64,000 nt of DNA from Saprospiraceae bacterium (GCA_016710585.1 JADJVN010000024.1:1-64000); one strand, 5' to 3'; positions 1 through 8,926 are shown, numbered from the stretch's first letter. Made by a program: numbers and translations. The notes: a model not told the origin generated them from the sequence alone.

Positions 1-799
1 CCCAATCCATTGGAACAATAATTCCCAATCTTTTACTAAAAAGAGATTGTTTGTTGACCCAAAGCCCTTCTTCTATTACATTATTATTAAATAATAAGTC
101 TAAATGCTTAATTTTAAAACTAGTTTTCTGTACTTCAAACAGACCATATTGAGCTAAAAAAGTAAGATTCAAGCGAATGTCTTTGTATAATTTAACTTCT
201 AATCCGCCACCGTATCTTAATCCTATATTCCAATGTCGGAGTGTTTCAAATTGTGCATCAATACTATTCAAAGCATAATCGATTCCTAAGTGAGAGTAGT
301 AGTTTGAAAAACTAGTATTAGAAATATAGTTTAATTGGGGTTCATTATAAATTAAATTAATGCCAATTAATGGTACAAATTTTAATCTATTAAAACTCTT
401 ACATATTGGCATATTTAATTCTAGATGGATTGGAAAATTGTGAGAATATTCTCCAAAGTTAGTCCCAGAAATATTTGTGCATCCACTACAAAACAAATGT
501 GAATTTAAAGGTAATTTCTCTTCTATTAAAAATGTTTCATACCCAATAGACCAAGCTACATATTTATTCTGTTTGTATTTTAAATATATGGAATAATTTG
601 GATTGCCACCAAGATCGGTTGAAAATAGGGATATGTTCCGCTTCCAGAAATTTTTGGGGGAAAATGGGTGTATTTTAAGTATTTATAGTGCTCTGAGTTT
701 CTACCTATAACACTGACTTCCAAAGAATTTATTTTGAGAAGATAAACAAGTAATAGCGGTAATGTGAACAATCACATTTAATAATAATAGTTTCATCAT
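1..799 (-). pseudogene. disrupted outer-membrane beta-barrel gene, 3' end outside window
   Basis: Reads leftward and runs off the left edge. A double ATG at 794-799 opens a good signal peptide (MMKLLLLNVIVHITAITCLS). The same frame resumes as a long clean barrel-like stretch from about 655 down to 1, with alternating aromatic and polar residues (for example YGLFEVQKTSFKIKHLD). Between them that frame has two stops, TAG and TAA, while another frame is open over 660-771 and changes phase next to a G5/T5 run at 651-660. So the gene is broken by indels: either decay or two consensus errors. The product would be an exported outer-membrane protein of unknown function, like its neighbour at 915-1526. 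Confidence 0.55.
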
Positions 800-914
800 T
801 TTTTATTTTTTTTTATAGATTAAATATTGGATACAAATTCCTAGAGCAGCTTCTTTTATTTGAAGTTCCCAAATTTTAATTTCAAATGATTTCTGAATTG
901 TTGTATAAGTCAAT

Positions 915-1526
915 TCATATAATTATTATACTTGTTGAAGCTTTTACTAGTAAAGTCCATTTTTTTGAATATTTATATTCCCAAGAAATTCCAACTATTG
1001 TTTCAGCTTTGTTTGAGTGTAGGTCAAAATTTGTATAGTAAACGCCATCGCCTTGATTTGGATCTGGATTTTCTAATGATTTATTATATATAATTGTGGC
1101 TCTATGGTATGTATTTAATGATTGTAATATGGAAGCGTATACCGCATTCTTATTTGAAATATGATATCCAATTTCAGTAGTGATATAGAATTTATATAGC
1201 AGTAAATCTATTCTAAGAAAATTCTCTTTAAAAAGTGCAATGTCATTCAAGGATTCTGAAAGTGTAATATAGTTGGTTTTTGACTTCTTAAATCCAAGCG
1301 CAGTGTTCAATTTAATATTTTTATAGGTTACTCCAATTCCTAGATTGGTTTCATACCCTAATGAAGGTTCAGATTTAATAAACTTCTCCCCTAGAAATCT
1401 TTCATATCCTTTTAGATGCGTTACATTTAATCCAATTCTAAGTAATATATTATATTTTAAGGAGTCGTTTTGAGCATATAGTGGACATACAAACAATATA
1501 TAGAAAAATAAAAAAAATAGACGCAT
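915..1526 (-). CDS. putative outer-membrane beta-barrel protein
   Basis: 203 residues. The first 18 form a signal peptide (MRLFFLFFYILFVCPLYA, then QND). The rest is a chain of short amphipathic strands typical of small Bacteroidota outer-membrane barrels (IGLNVTHLKG, LGIGVTYKNIKLNTALGF, FYITTEIGYHIS, TIVGISWEYKYSKKW). No lipobox or enzyme motif is visible. The C-terminus (KASTSIIII) lacks the usual terminal aromatic residue, so the last strand may be altered. It lies between two disrupted genes on the same strand, separated by more than 70 bases on each side. The specific role is unknown. Confidence 0.7.
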   Translation of the reverse strand: MRLFFLFFYILFVCPLYAQNDSLKYNILLRIGLNVTHLKGYERFLGEKFIKSEPSLGYETNLGIGVTYKNIKLNTALGFKKSKTNYITLSESLNDIALFKENFLRIDLLLYKFYITTEIGYHISNKNAVYASILQSLNTYHRATIIYNKSLENPDPNQGDGVYYTNFDLHSNKAETIVGISWEYKYSKKWTLLVKASTSIIII

Positions 1527-1604
1527 TGTATAACGGTATTAATAACTACCTACAAACATATAAAGTTAATTTGCAGGTAGTTAATTTCAAATTAAATATA
1601 TTTT

Positions 1605-2948
1605 TTATCGCCAATATTGACCACTAGTTTCATGGGTAATTGTAGGTGCTTCTGTAACTCTAACTTTACCCCATATATTATCTAAAAAGTTTTTGTCCCA
1701 TCTTGTGTGCTTTCCTCTTTTATTTGTACAAGTAATTGTATTTTTTATTTCCGATCGCGGATTAAAAGCCCGTTCAGTATTAACACATTGATCTTTGTAA
1801 ATTTTTGTGCCTTCCTTTAACACTGTTTCCTCAAAGGTTCCAACAGTCATATTGATGCCTGGATTTGATAATTTGTTATCTGTAAAATGTTTACCCGTTA
1901 GCTCAGCTATGGCTCTATATTTATCCCAGTAATCACCATTGAGATTGTAATATTGCCACATTTCTAACTTTTGCTGTTTCCCATTAAAAATGTAATTATA
2001 TTCTTTAAGTTGTTTTGCACAAGCTTCTTTTGAAAACTGGCATGGGTTTAGCCAATTATGTAGTGTAAAATTACCAGAAAGTGTTGTATTAACACATATG
2101 CAATTGCAAGATGTAATAGTGCCTGTAAAATTCACTATTATGTCAGAATTAGTTCCATTGAATGAATTGGAGTATGTATGTGAAAATGAACTGGTTGTTA
2201 TTAGGCATTAATGTGATGTTTTCATTTTGACCGTCTCCCAATTTACATTTACATTAAGAGTATAAGTGGTTCTAATCTCTTTTCCTGCCATGTCATATAA
2301 TATAAATGCATATGACACTTGTAAATTATTATTTTGGAAATCAGGAACATATTCTCTTAATAATAATCCTAATATACATGAACCTGTTGGGGAGCTTGCA
2401 ATAATATCATCTGTTGCTGAATTATGATACTTAATATTGTCTTGCATTTTTAAACCATTTTGCCTAATATCTAGTAATGTTGCTATGTCGTTATTTTCAA
2501 TTTGAATATAATTAAAATTGTCAAAAAATTTAAAAATATTTGATCCTATCCAAATCTCTCCAAATTCATTAAATAAGCGACTTGTGTGCTGGGACATTTT
2601 TAAAAATTTATGATTTGAATATGCTTCGCCATCTACACAACCCAAATCATTTAATACTTTTCTCATTGATAAGTAACCTCGGTTTAATTCTTCTATATCT
2701 AAAGCTTTATCTCCACAATACTCTGGATACAAGCTGTAATTAAAATTTTGTTGAATTTGATCAAGATATGCATCATATTCATCTAGTTGATCATTATCTG
2801 TGAATTTTAAAATTCCAGATTGGACAGTAGGGAGATTGCTTTCTATTGCATACAATTGAGGATTGAGCGGGTCTTTTTGAGGATCAATTTTACTACAAGA
2901 ACTTATCAAAACTTGTAATGTTAAAATAAAATAAAAAATCTTTTTCAT
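1605..2948 (-). pseudogene. lipoprotein gene split by one in-frame TAA
   Basis: One reading frame of 448 codons runs from ATG at 2948 to the stop at 1605, interrupted only by TAA at 2208-2210. The first part (246 residues) starts with a lipoprotein signal peptide and lipobox (LISSC, Cys about residue 18), then a soluble domain. The second part continues in phase directly after the stop (CLITTSSFSHTYSN...) and is Cys-rich (CNCICVN, CQFSKEAC). A GTG at 2135 could restart translation of 176 residues, but they would lack an export signal. A single nonsense change in one lipoprotein explains this best; a truncated but functional 246-residue lipoprotein is possible. The family was not recognised. 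Confidence 0.6.
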
Positions 2949-3499
2949 GTTAAAATACTAAATTAGTTAGACACAATTTTATATTAATGTTGTCAATCAT
3001 TAATAACTTACCTTGCTTTCCAATCTTAGTTGAGGTTTAAGCTGTCAGGTTCATTACCCCGCTATCTTCTACAGATAAATTAATACTCCAATTGAAGCAC
3101 GAATTTCATATTTTGAAACACAAATTTAAATTAATGTGAATATTTTTTGAATGTCAATGTGTTAATCGTTTTTTACCTATCTGTATTTGATAACATTTTA
3201 TATTTTTAAATTGGTTTTATAAGTGCAAATGTTTTTAAAAATTTAACTTAATTCATGTGGCCCAAAATAAAGTTTAATGGGTGGGCAAGTTTGAAGATAT
3301 TTTAGTTTATTCATTTTTGTAGGATTTTTCAAATAATCTATTGGCAAATATAAAATGAATGTAAATAATTGTCAAGTTTTTTAATATATATATTTTAAAT
3401 GTATTTGAGTTTTTTGATTTGACTTCCTCTCCGAGGTTTATTTTTAAGTTCATTCTTCTATTAGCTGAAGGTAATAAGTCTTGTAAATGATAGTATGGG
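2949..3499. other. 551-base stretch without an intact gene
   Basis: Very AT-rich and without a convincing gene. It contains one copy of a dispersed short element (3243-3314, listed separately). No tRNA-like cloverleaf, terminator or promoter stands out. Confidence 0.5.
3243..3314 (-). repeat. copy of dispersed MxKLKYLQ element
   Basis: Encodes a 23-residue peptide on the minus strand beginning MNKLKYLQTCPPIKLYFG. It closely resembles the stretch MDKLKYLQAYSPLKSCFG encoded at about 8380-8430 on the same strand. The two places share an ATG-led block of about 55 bases. What it derives from is not known; it looks like a repeated gene-end fragment. Confidence 0.45.
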
Positions 3500-4059
3500 T
3501 TATAGCTTTGAGTTTCTTATTGTTTCAATAACTTCATAGATATCTGAGTTTGAAAGAAGGTTTTCAGTCTTTTCTCTTTTTTCTATTTGGATTTCAGAGT
3601 TTCTGTATTTTTTTAGTCTTTTGTTTATTAGCAATATAGGCTCTTTTTTAAGATCTCTTTTTTAGGTTTAGGTACTGGTGTCATATCTGTTTTTATTTAA
3701 TATGATATTTGCTTCGTTGGATGAGAATTTAAAAATTTCAAAATGTGGAGTATAGTGGAATTTGTAATAAATCTCTATTATGGCTTTGTGATTGACTCTT
3801 TTTCAATTGCTTTTTATAGTTAAGCATGTATATCTCGTCCTTCAAAATGCTCTTTGGCTGTCTCAAGTTTTTCAGGAAATAGAACTTTGCCTTTATATTG
3901 ATTATCCAAAGTGGGATCAACAATAATGTTATCATTCATTTTTTGAATTTCCTATACAGTTTGCATTTTTTAATATTTTTTTTGAATATAAAACAATGTG
4001 TAATCTCTACCTACTTTAAAACGTTCGATTTCTCCTTCAAGTTCTCCAAAGAGTATAAA
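3500..4059 (-). pseudogene. decayed gene of unknown family
   Basis: A minus-strand frame from about 4059 to 3660 reads like protein (FILFGELEGEIERFKVGRDY..., then MNDNIIVDPTLDNQYKGKVL..., then LKFLNSHPTKQISY, TPVPKPKK) but contains about seven stops, all TAA or TAG. After a phase change near 3660 a clean stretch continues (RDLKKEPILLINKRLKKYRN ... YEVIETIRNSKL) to a stop at 3500. This is best read as one or two eroded genes. The upstream edge begins just past the stop of the gene at 4071. The family is not recognised. Confidence 0.4.
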
Positions 4060-4070
4060 TTATTGGTTTG

Positions 4071-4667
4071 TTATATTTCTACAAGTTGTTTTTCTTTCCT
4101 ATTTGTTGTTTTTAGGATTATAGTTTTATTGTCTTCCCATTCATGGATTTCATTATATTTATCCAATGGTTTTCTGTAAATGCAAGTATAGGGCAATTCT
4201 TTTATGTTACTGCAATCATAAACTACAAATTCATAAGGACAAGCGAAGTAGCATCCTGTAACCGCTAGTTTGGTTTTGTCAGGGGAAATATAAATACTTG
4301 TCCAAATAAAAGGGTCGTCTGGAGTAAAGAAGCTATATAACTTTCGTTCCTCTATATCAAAAATAGATTGTCCACCTTGAAATTCTGGTAGTAGTAAATA
4401 ATGCTTATTGTTTTTATAGACCCATAAGAAACAAATGTCATCGTGATCAGTTATGTATTCAAAAAAGAATCCATTTTTTTCAATATGTCCAATTTGAACT
4501 AATGTTACTTCCCAATTTCTGTTCGGATCGTTTTGTCGATATTGCTCTGATACAAAATAGTATATTCCATCCTCTGATAAACAAAATTTTTCATTTCCTG
4601 CAGTTAGTGCATTTTTATCAAAATACTGTTTAATGTCGGCTCTTTTAATATCAATTATATTTGCCAT
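4071..4667 (-). CDS. hypothetical protein, beta-rich
   Basis: 198 residues, no signal peptide, so probably cytoplasmic. It is rich in aromatic beta-strand segments (GIYYFVSEQYRQ, FFFEYITDHDDICFLWVYKN, DPFIWTSIYISPDKTKLAVTG, CYFACPYEFVVYDCSN), reminiscent of a small propeller-like fold. Such proteins sometimes sit beside toxin or immunity genes in Bacteroidota. Here the downstream neighbour is a decayed gene and the next block holds toxin-antitoxin remnants, which fits a former polymorphic-toxin or immunity context but does not prove it. Confidence 0.6.
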   Translation of the reverse strand: MANIIDIKRADIKQYFDKNALTAGNEKFCLSEDGIYYFVSEQYRQNDPNRNWEVTLVQIGHIEKNGFFFEYITDHDDICFLWVYKNNKHYLLLPEFQGGQSIFDIEERKLYSFFTPDDPFIWTSIYISPDKTKLAVTGCYFACPYEFVVYDCSNIKELPYTCIYRKPLDKYNEIHEWEDNKTIILKTTNRKEKQLVEI

Positions 4668-4892
4668 AGTCTTGGTGAGTAATGATATTTGATGGTTTGA
4701 TTAAACAAAGTTAAAACACTTAGATATAATTGTTGTTTTTTTGTTTTCATTTGCTCTGGTATTTGTTGACACTCTATAATTGTTTATTTTGTTTAGTATA
4801 AGTTTAAGATATAGTTAAATGTCAAAAATTATAGGTTTTTAGTGGTTTACTTTGACTGGATTATGCAAATAGTATAGTATATAATGACCAGT

Positions 4893-5033
4893 TTATTTTT
4901 TTAATCGATGTTCAAGTGCAATTGGATTCTGACGAGTGTCCCAAATCAATAAAATATCAACTTCCGATTCATTATAATCATCGATCCTATCAATTAATGC
5001 TTGCTTTGTCCAGTTTATTGTTCGCTTAGCCAC
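4893..5033 (-). pseudogene. RelE/ParE-type toxin, internally deleted
   Basis: Starting at GTG 5033 it reads VAKRTINWTKQALIDRIDDY, the usual N-terminus of a RelE/ParE-family mRNA interferase or gyrase poison, then jumps to the family C-terminus EVDILLIWDTRQNPIAL. Only 46 residues remain, against the usual 90-100, so roughly the central half is gone. The start overlaps the end of the antitoxin remnant at 5015-5206, the normal antitoxin-then-toxin layout. It is almost surely non-functional. Confidence 0.6.
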
Positions 5034-5206
5034 TTGCTTACTTGTTTATTAGCTTCGGAATGTTCTAAAAAATGACCATTTGCTTTTTCAATTTTAGCAG
5101 CTTCAATTTTATTGATAATTTCATTGGGCAAAACTAATTCTTCATGCCCAGTTTCTAGTTCTAATAAGTGAAAGTGCCTCTAATAATAAGCTTGATCTTC
5201 AATCAT
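5015..5206 (-). pseudogene. antitoxin remnant paired with the RelE/ParE fragment
   Basis: The frame from ATG 5206 reads MIEDQAYY, then an in-frame TAG at codon 9, then continues to TAA at 5015 with ETGHEELVLPNEIINKIEAA and HSEANKQVSKWLSEQ. Its size (about 63 codons) and its overlap with the toxin start fit a type II antitoxin gene. Initiation downstream of the TAG cannot be excluded, but its toxin is deleted, so the pair looks dead. Confidence 0.5.
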
Positions 5207-5325
5207 GTCGATTTTTTTGCAGTTGAGTTTTAATTTCTAATACAAGCATAATTCTTGTTTTGATTGAGTAAAATTAATACAAGTTATTTAAAATGTATGG
5301 AATATTTAAAATAATTTAAATCTTT

Positions 5326-5547
5326 CTATTTATAACTCAATAACTTTTGGATAATCAAAAGCGTCGACCAATTTTTAACTTGATTTTGGGATTGTGATTC
5401 AATTAATTTTTCAACAGCGTCCCTTGCTATTTCAAGAGTTTCGGTGATCGTTCTGCCCTGCGCGATTAAACCTTGGACATCATCAGAAGTGGCTAAATAA
5501 TAACCTTCGGGTAGCTTCTCAATATGAATTTGTATTGTACCTTCCAT
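5326..5547 (-). CDS. HicB-like antitoxin, orphan, C-terminus frameshifted
   Basis: 73 residues. Residues 1-55 match the small HicB-type fold (partial RNase H-like): IQIHIEKLPEGYYLATSDDV, then GLIAQGRTITETLEIARDAV, then EKLIESQ. After QVKN the tail (NWSTLLIIQKLLSYK) looks wrong. Another frame across the T5 run at 5372-5376 gives LVDAFDYPKVIEL with a stop at 5330, which resembles the normal family tail (FDYP). No hicA toxin follows in 5220-5325. So this is an orphan antitoxin with a probable one-base lesion, next to remnants of another toxin-antitoxin pair. Confidence 0.65.
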   Translation of the reverse strand: MEGTIQIHIEKLPEGYYLATSDDVQGLIAQGRTITETLEIARDAVEKLIESQSQNQVKNWSTLLIIQKLLSYK

Positions 5548-5605
5548 TTATAATCTTTATATTACAAATATAGTTAAAGGCTAGTTTATTGGATGTATTT
5601 TCTGC

Positions 5606-6151
5606 TTAATTAAATTTTATCCTAACTCCTATAAAAGGTTGCCAAATAGAAAAACTATGTATAATTTTTTTTGTTAATATCTGATTATAAAAACCTGTAT
5701 ATAGCCATAATTTTCTATATGCTTTGCAGTCAAAACTAATTCCTCCAGAATAATATTTGACATTTTTCTTCAGTGCGATATCTATATTTGATAAAACTAA
5801 ATTGCCAATAGCAAGACCAATCCTAGGCGTCAATGCCATATTGCGATGTTTCAATAAATCATAGTCAACAAATAATCCTGATGTATAATATGGATTAGCA
5901 AACTGTTCTCCAGTTAATATGATATGATTGTATTCAGCGCCAATATATAATTTTCTTTTTACTTGATATCTTATACTTGCATTAGTGTAATATTCATGAA
6001 AACTATACTTTAGATTTGTTCTTGGTGAAGTTATTGGATGCACCATGTGCGAGAAAAAGATTGAAAAATCTACTTTTGAATTCCTTTGCCCAGTTATATG
6101 AGAATTACAAAGTGCGATGACTCCTAAAGATAGATATAGTAGCTTTTTCAT
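5606..6151 (-). CDS. small outer-membrane barrel protein, paralog 1
   Basis: 181 residues with signal peptide (MKKLLYLSLGVIALCNSHITG, then Q). Strand-rich sequence with KLYIGAEYNHIILTGEQ, a two-strand block DYDLLKHRNMALTPRIGLAIG, and a C-terminal strand ending in F-N. It aligns along its length with the next gene upstream (6156-6698): YYxN, KKLYxGAEYN, ITG, GLFxDYD, RxGL and the final WQPFIGVRIKF/AHPVLGLRIKF. It is the third gene of a tight three-gene unit (4-base spacing). Function unknown. Confidence 0.75.
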   Translation of the reverse strand: MKKLLYLSLGVIALCNSHITGQRNSKVDFSIFFSHMVHPITSPRTNLKYSFHEYYTNASIRYQVKRKLYIGAEYNHIILTGEQFANPYYTSGLFVDYDLLKHRNMALTPRIGLAIGNLVLSNIDIALKKNVKYYSGGISFDCKAYRKLWLYTGFYNQILTKKIIHSFSIWQPFIGVRIKFN

Positions 6152-6155
6152 TTTC

Positions 6156-6698
6156 TTAAAATTTTATCCGAAGTCCCAGAACAGGATGAGCAATACCGTA
6201 TTTATATTTTATCTTATTTAAAGGATAATGATTAAAATATCCGAGCTGAATCCAAAATGCTTTGTGAATTTTTAATTCTGCATGAATACCGAAAATTCTA
6301 TTTATTATATTTCTCCTTGTAGGAGCTTCATCACCAGCAAAACTTAGATTACTATTACTCAAACCCAATCTACCAGTAAAAGAAAGTCCTTTGTGTTGGA
6401 AGATGTCATAATCTGAAAATAAGCCAATAATATAGAAAGGTGCGCCATCTTGTTGATCACCAGTGATTACAGCATAGTTATACTCAGCTCCAGCATATAA
6501 TTTTTTCAACACTCGATAGCGATATGTGATATTCATGTAATATTCCCATAAGTAGGATTTTTCTATATTAGGAGCTACTACTTCATCTCGGTTCTTTAAT
6601 GCTACAAAAAATGCTCCTATATCATGTCGTTCTCTATCTTGAGAAAATAGAATCGTGTTAATGGAAAAATAGATAAATGCGCTAATGTATAATTTCAT
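6156..6698 (-). CDS. small outer-membrane barrel protein, paralog 2
   Basis: 180 residues, signal peptide MKLYISAFIYFSINTILFSQ. It is a clear tandem duplicate of the gene at 5606-6151, with shared blocks LKKLYAGAEYNYAVITGDQ, GLFSDYDIFQH and GLRIKF at the C-terminus, a normal final barrel strand ending in Phe. Its start overlaps the stop of the gene at 6695-7360 by four bases (ATGA type), so the three are likely cotranscribed and translationally coupled. Function unknown. Confidence 0.75.
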   Translation of the reverse strand: MKLYISAFIYFSINTILFSQDRERHDIGAFFVALKNRDEVVAPNIEKSYLWEYYMNITYRYRVLKKLYAGAEYNYAVITGDQQDGAPFYIIGLFSDYDIFQHKGLSFTGRLGLSNSNLSFAGDEAPTRRNIINRIFGIHAELKIHKAFWIQLGYFNHYPLNKIKYKYGIAHPVLGLRIKF

Positions 6699-7360
6699 AA
6701 TTTAATAATTGCTCTTAGTTGAAATGCTGATAAATCGTATGGTTGAATTTTAATGCTAGGATAATATTCATTTTGGTATAATAATATAACACTCAAAATA
6801 TTGTCGAGATAAAACGTCAAACCAATACCATAAGTATAAAAATGAGAAAATTTTTCTCTAGAATCCAAGGAATTTTGGTTATAATTACTAAACAAATTGA
6901 TAAAACCATAATTGAAAATTAATTCAGGGAAAAAGTAAATAGGATAAGTTCTTTTTTTTCTTTTCATGTCATGCGCAAATAGACAATGGTTGTTAAATTT
7001 TTTGTTGTATTGAATACCAAAAGCGTGACCAATGAAATTCTTGCCTAATAGATCGAGATCCACTCTCCTGTAGTGAAAATCATAGAACAAGTGAAAGTAG
7101 TTTTGTTTCCAAACATCATATCCGATTTGAATCCTATAGATACCTCTTAGGTCTTTGTATTCTATAGATGAATCGCGAATTTTGTACCGCCTTACATAAT
7201 AAAATCGATTTGTAAATTGAAGTTCTAATTTGGATAATAATACTTTTGAAGTATCTGAATGTTGAGCCGGGCTTAATTCAATGTTGAATAAAATTCCAAG
7301 TATAATTATAAAGTATTTTCTCCAATAAATCATTGAGCAAATTTTTTTTATCTTTTTCAT
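6695..7360 (-). CDS. outer-membrane protein, first gene of a three-barrel unit
   Basis: 221 residues. The N-terminus is basic and then hydrophobic (KKICSMIYWRKYFIIILGIL, then FNIELSPAQ), a signal peptide with a long n-region; a later start at the second Met is possible. The body is strand-rich (IYRIQIGYDVWKQNYFHLFY, YGIGLTFYLDNILSVILLYQ) and ends AFQLRAIIKL. It is less similar to the two genes behind it but belongs to the same unit. Role unknown; co-occurrence suggests a set of related envelope proteins. Confidence 0.7.
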   Translation of the reverse strand: MKKIKKICSMIYWRKYFIIILGILFNIELSPAQHSDTSKVLLSKLELQFTNRFYYVRRYKIRDSSIEYKDLRGIYRIQIGYDVWKQNYFHLFYDFHYRRVDLDLLGKNFIGHAFGIQYNKKFNNHCLFAHDMKRKKRTYPIYFFPELIFNYGFINLFSNYNQNSLDSREKFSHFYTYGIGLTFYLDNILSVILLYQNEYYPSIKIQPYDLSAFQLRAIIKL

Positions 7361-7689
7361 TTAAAGTAATTATCACATCTATCAATATAATTATTGTTAA
7401 ATTCAACTAATTCTTTGAAAAATAAGATTCGTCCATAAAGGCGATTGGTGGAAGCAAAACAATTGTAAATGCATTTTATTATTCTTTTAGATTAGAGTTG
7501 CCCATGAGTTCAGGTTTTATCAGATGATCAATAAGCAAATGTAAAAATTTAATTTTTATCAAAGAAAATTTTGGACGTTTATTTTTTAGGGTAGCTGTTA
7601 TCAAATAGTAAGTATAGATTTTTCTATTCACAACTGTGGCTTTTTTGACAATTAGGTTAATGGATACCTAAAATTAAAAGTAGTTTAAT
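7361..7689. other. 329-base intergenic stretch with a repeat fragment
   Basis: No gene seen. At about 7505-7545 it contains a short piece (TCAGGTTTTATCA followed by a TGATC box) that is shared with 8448-8472. On the minus strand both read DHLIKPE. The rest is AT-rich and featureless. Confidence 0.45.
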
Positions 7690-8451
7690 TTAAAATTCAG
7701 GACATTCCAAATTTTTCGTTTTTCGTTTTAATTTTAAATCAAATAATTTATGGTCGTAAGATAAATTTACTTGAATATTTTGAGAATTTGTAAATGGAAA
7801 ATACCATTTATTACGAGTGTCAAAGTCATATATCATTGAATGTGGCAAATATTGAATTGCAAAATTAATGTTTGAAAACTCGAAGCCCAGTAGATAACCT
7901 ATTAAACTATTGTAGTATTTATCTTTAATTTTCAATATATTCACATCATTAAATTTATATTTTAGATTTTGAATTACTGTAAATTGATAAATTAATCCTA
8001 AATTTAAATGTTTTAGAATTTTGTAGCTAAAAAAGTTGTTGATATCTGTTGAATAATATTTGCAATTTTCAAAATCAATTAAATGTTTATCATAATTTCT
8101 AAAATCAAGTTTTCTGGATGAAAAGTTTAAAGAAATTCCAAATTTAAGCTTTTTACTAAATTTATAATTCATACCTACTCCATACATAAAATGCAATCGA
8201 TTAAAAATTGAATCACTAGTATAATGAATTTGATTCCAAGCTTCATCTAGCTTATAATTACTCGATCCAACGCCTACATTAATATTTCCATATATTTGTG
8301 AATAGCAATAAGTAGTGTTACAGAAAATACTGAATATTAATACAGGAATTGATTTCAATGAATTCTCCAACTCTTTTACCCCAAAACAGGATTTAAGGGG
8401 TGAATAGGCTTGAAGGTATTTTAGTTTATCCATATGTTCAGGTTTTATCAA
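7690..8451 (-). CDS. putative outer-membrane barrel protein with odd N-terminus
   Basis: 253 residues as drawn. Residues from about 31 look like a signal peptide (LKSIPVLIFSIFCNTTYCYS, then Q) and the rest is strand-rich (INVGVGSSNYKLDEAW, MYGVGMNYKFSKKLKFGISL, YLLGFEFSNINFAIQYLPHS, IQVNLSYDHKLFDLKL). The first 29 residues belong to the dispersed MxKLKYLQ element, so the original start seems to have been replaced by repeat DNA. Whether the present N-terminus still supports export is unclear. Function unknown. Confidence 0.6.
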   Translation of the reverse strand: MIKPEHMDKLKYLQAYSPLKSCFGVKELENSLKSIPVLIFSIFCNTTYCYSQIYGNINVGVGSSNYKLDEAWNQIHYTSDSIFNRLHFMYGVGMNYKFSKKLKFGISLNFSSRKLDFRNYDKHLIDFENCKYYSTDINNFFSYKILKHLNLGLIYQFTVIQNLKYKFNDVNILKIKDKYYNSLIGYLLGFEFSNINFAIQYLPHSMIYDFDTRNKWYFPFTNSQNIQVNLSYDHKLFDLKLKRKTKNLECPEF

Positions 8452-8472
8452 GTGATCGCTAAGTAAAATTAA
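8380..8472 (-). repeat. second copy of dispersed MxKLKYLQ element
   Basis: Encodes HLIKPEHMDKLKYLQAYSPL on the minus strand and forms the first codons and the upstream region of the gene at 7690-8451. Similar to 3243-3314 (KLKYLQ...P.K..FG..EL) and, in its upstream half, to about 7505-7545. Origin unknown. Confidence 0.45.
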
Positions 8473-8545
8473 AAATAATAACGAAAAATGTATTTACTAA
8501 ATTGTTATCTACTATTTTTGATTAATGCATGGATAGAATCCGGGT

Positions 8546-8926
8546 TTAGTTGTTTGTTTTAAGTAGGAATTTATTCATTAGAAAATGAATAATACCAGCA
8601 ATAATTGAAAATTGCATTTCAATTACTTCTTCCATATGTATTTTAGAACCAAGGGACAATTCAAAAATAATATATATCATCCATAAAATCAAAAATCCCC
8701 CTATTGAAAATATTAACAAGAAATGTCCTTTAATCCTGAATTTGTCAATTAAAAATTGCATTGCAAGGATACCTAAGAAAAATGGACTCAAAAAATATAT
8801 ACTCAATTTAAATAATAAAAGTAATGAATTAATTGAAGCATTTTCTAATTTGATTAACCAAATATATATAGTGTGAACAATTAATAAAATTATCCAAATT
8901 AATGAACTTGAGAAAATATATTTCAT
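8546..8926 (-). CDS. small integral membrane protein
   Basis: 126 residues with four predicted membrane segments: about 7-24 (SSLIWIILLIVHTIYIWLI), 34-60 (LLLLFKLSIYFLSPFFLGIL), 70-92 (FLLIFSIGGFLILWMIYIIF) and 104-120 (MQFSIIAGIIHFLMNKFL). No catalytic motif. It stands alone between the barrel gene and the pirin gene, with gaps of 94 and 62 bases. Not recognised. Confidence 0.6.
   Translation of the reverse strand: MKYIFSSSLIWIILLIVHTIYIWLIKLENASINSLLLLFKLSIYFLSPFFLGILAMQFLIDKFRIKGHFLLIFSIGGFLILWMIYIIFELSLGSKIHMEEVIEMQFSIIAGIIHFLMNKFLLKTNN

Noticed and set aside
3000..3130. tRNA- or tmRNA-like segment
   Set aside because: No cloverleaf arms or CCA-adjacent acceptor stem could be paired.
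3500..4059. Alternative genetic code (reassigned TAA/TAG) for the decayed frame
   Set aside because: Intact genes all around end in TAA or TAG, and other lesions (deletions, frameshifts) in this zone favour simple decay.
3898..4179. Plus-strand frame of 93 codons
   Set aside because: It lies opposite the decayed minus-strand gene and the 3' end of the gene at 4071-4667; its composition is that of a complement strand.
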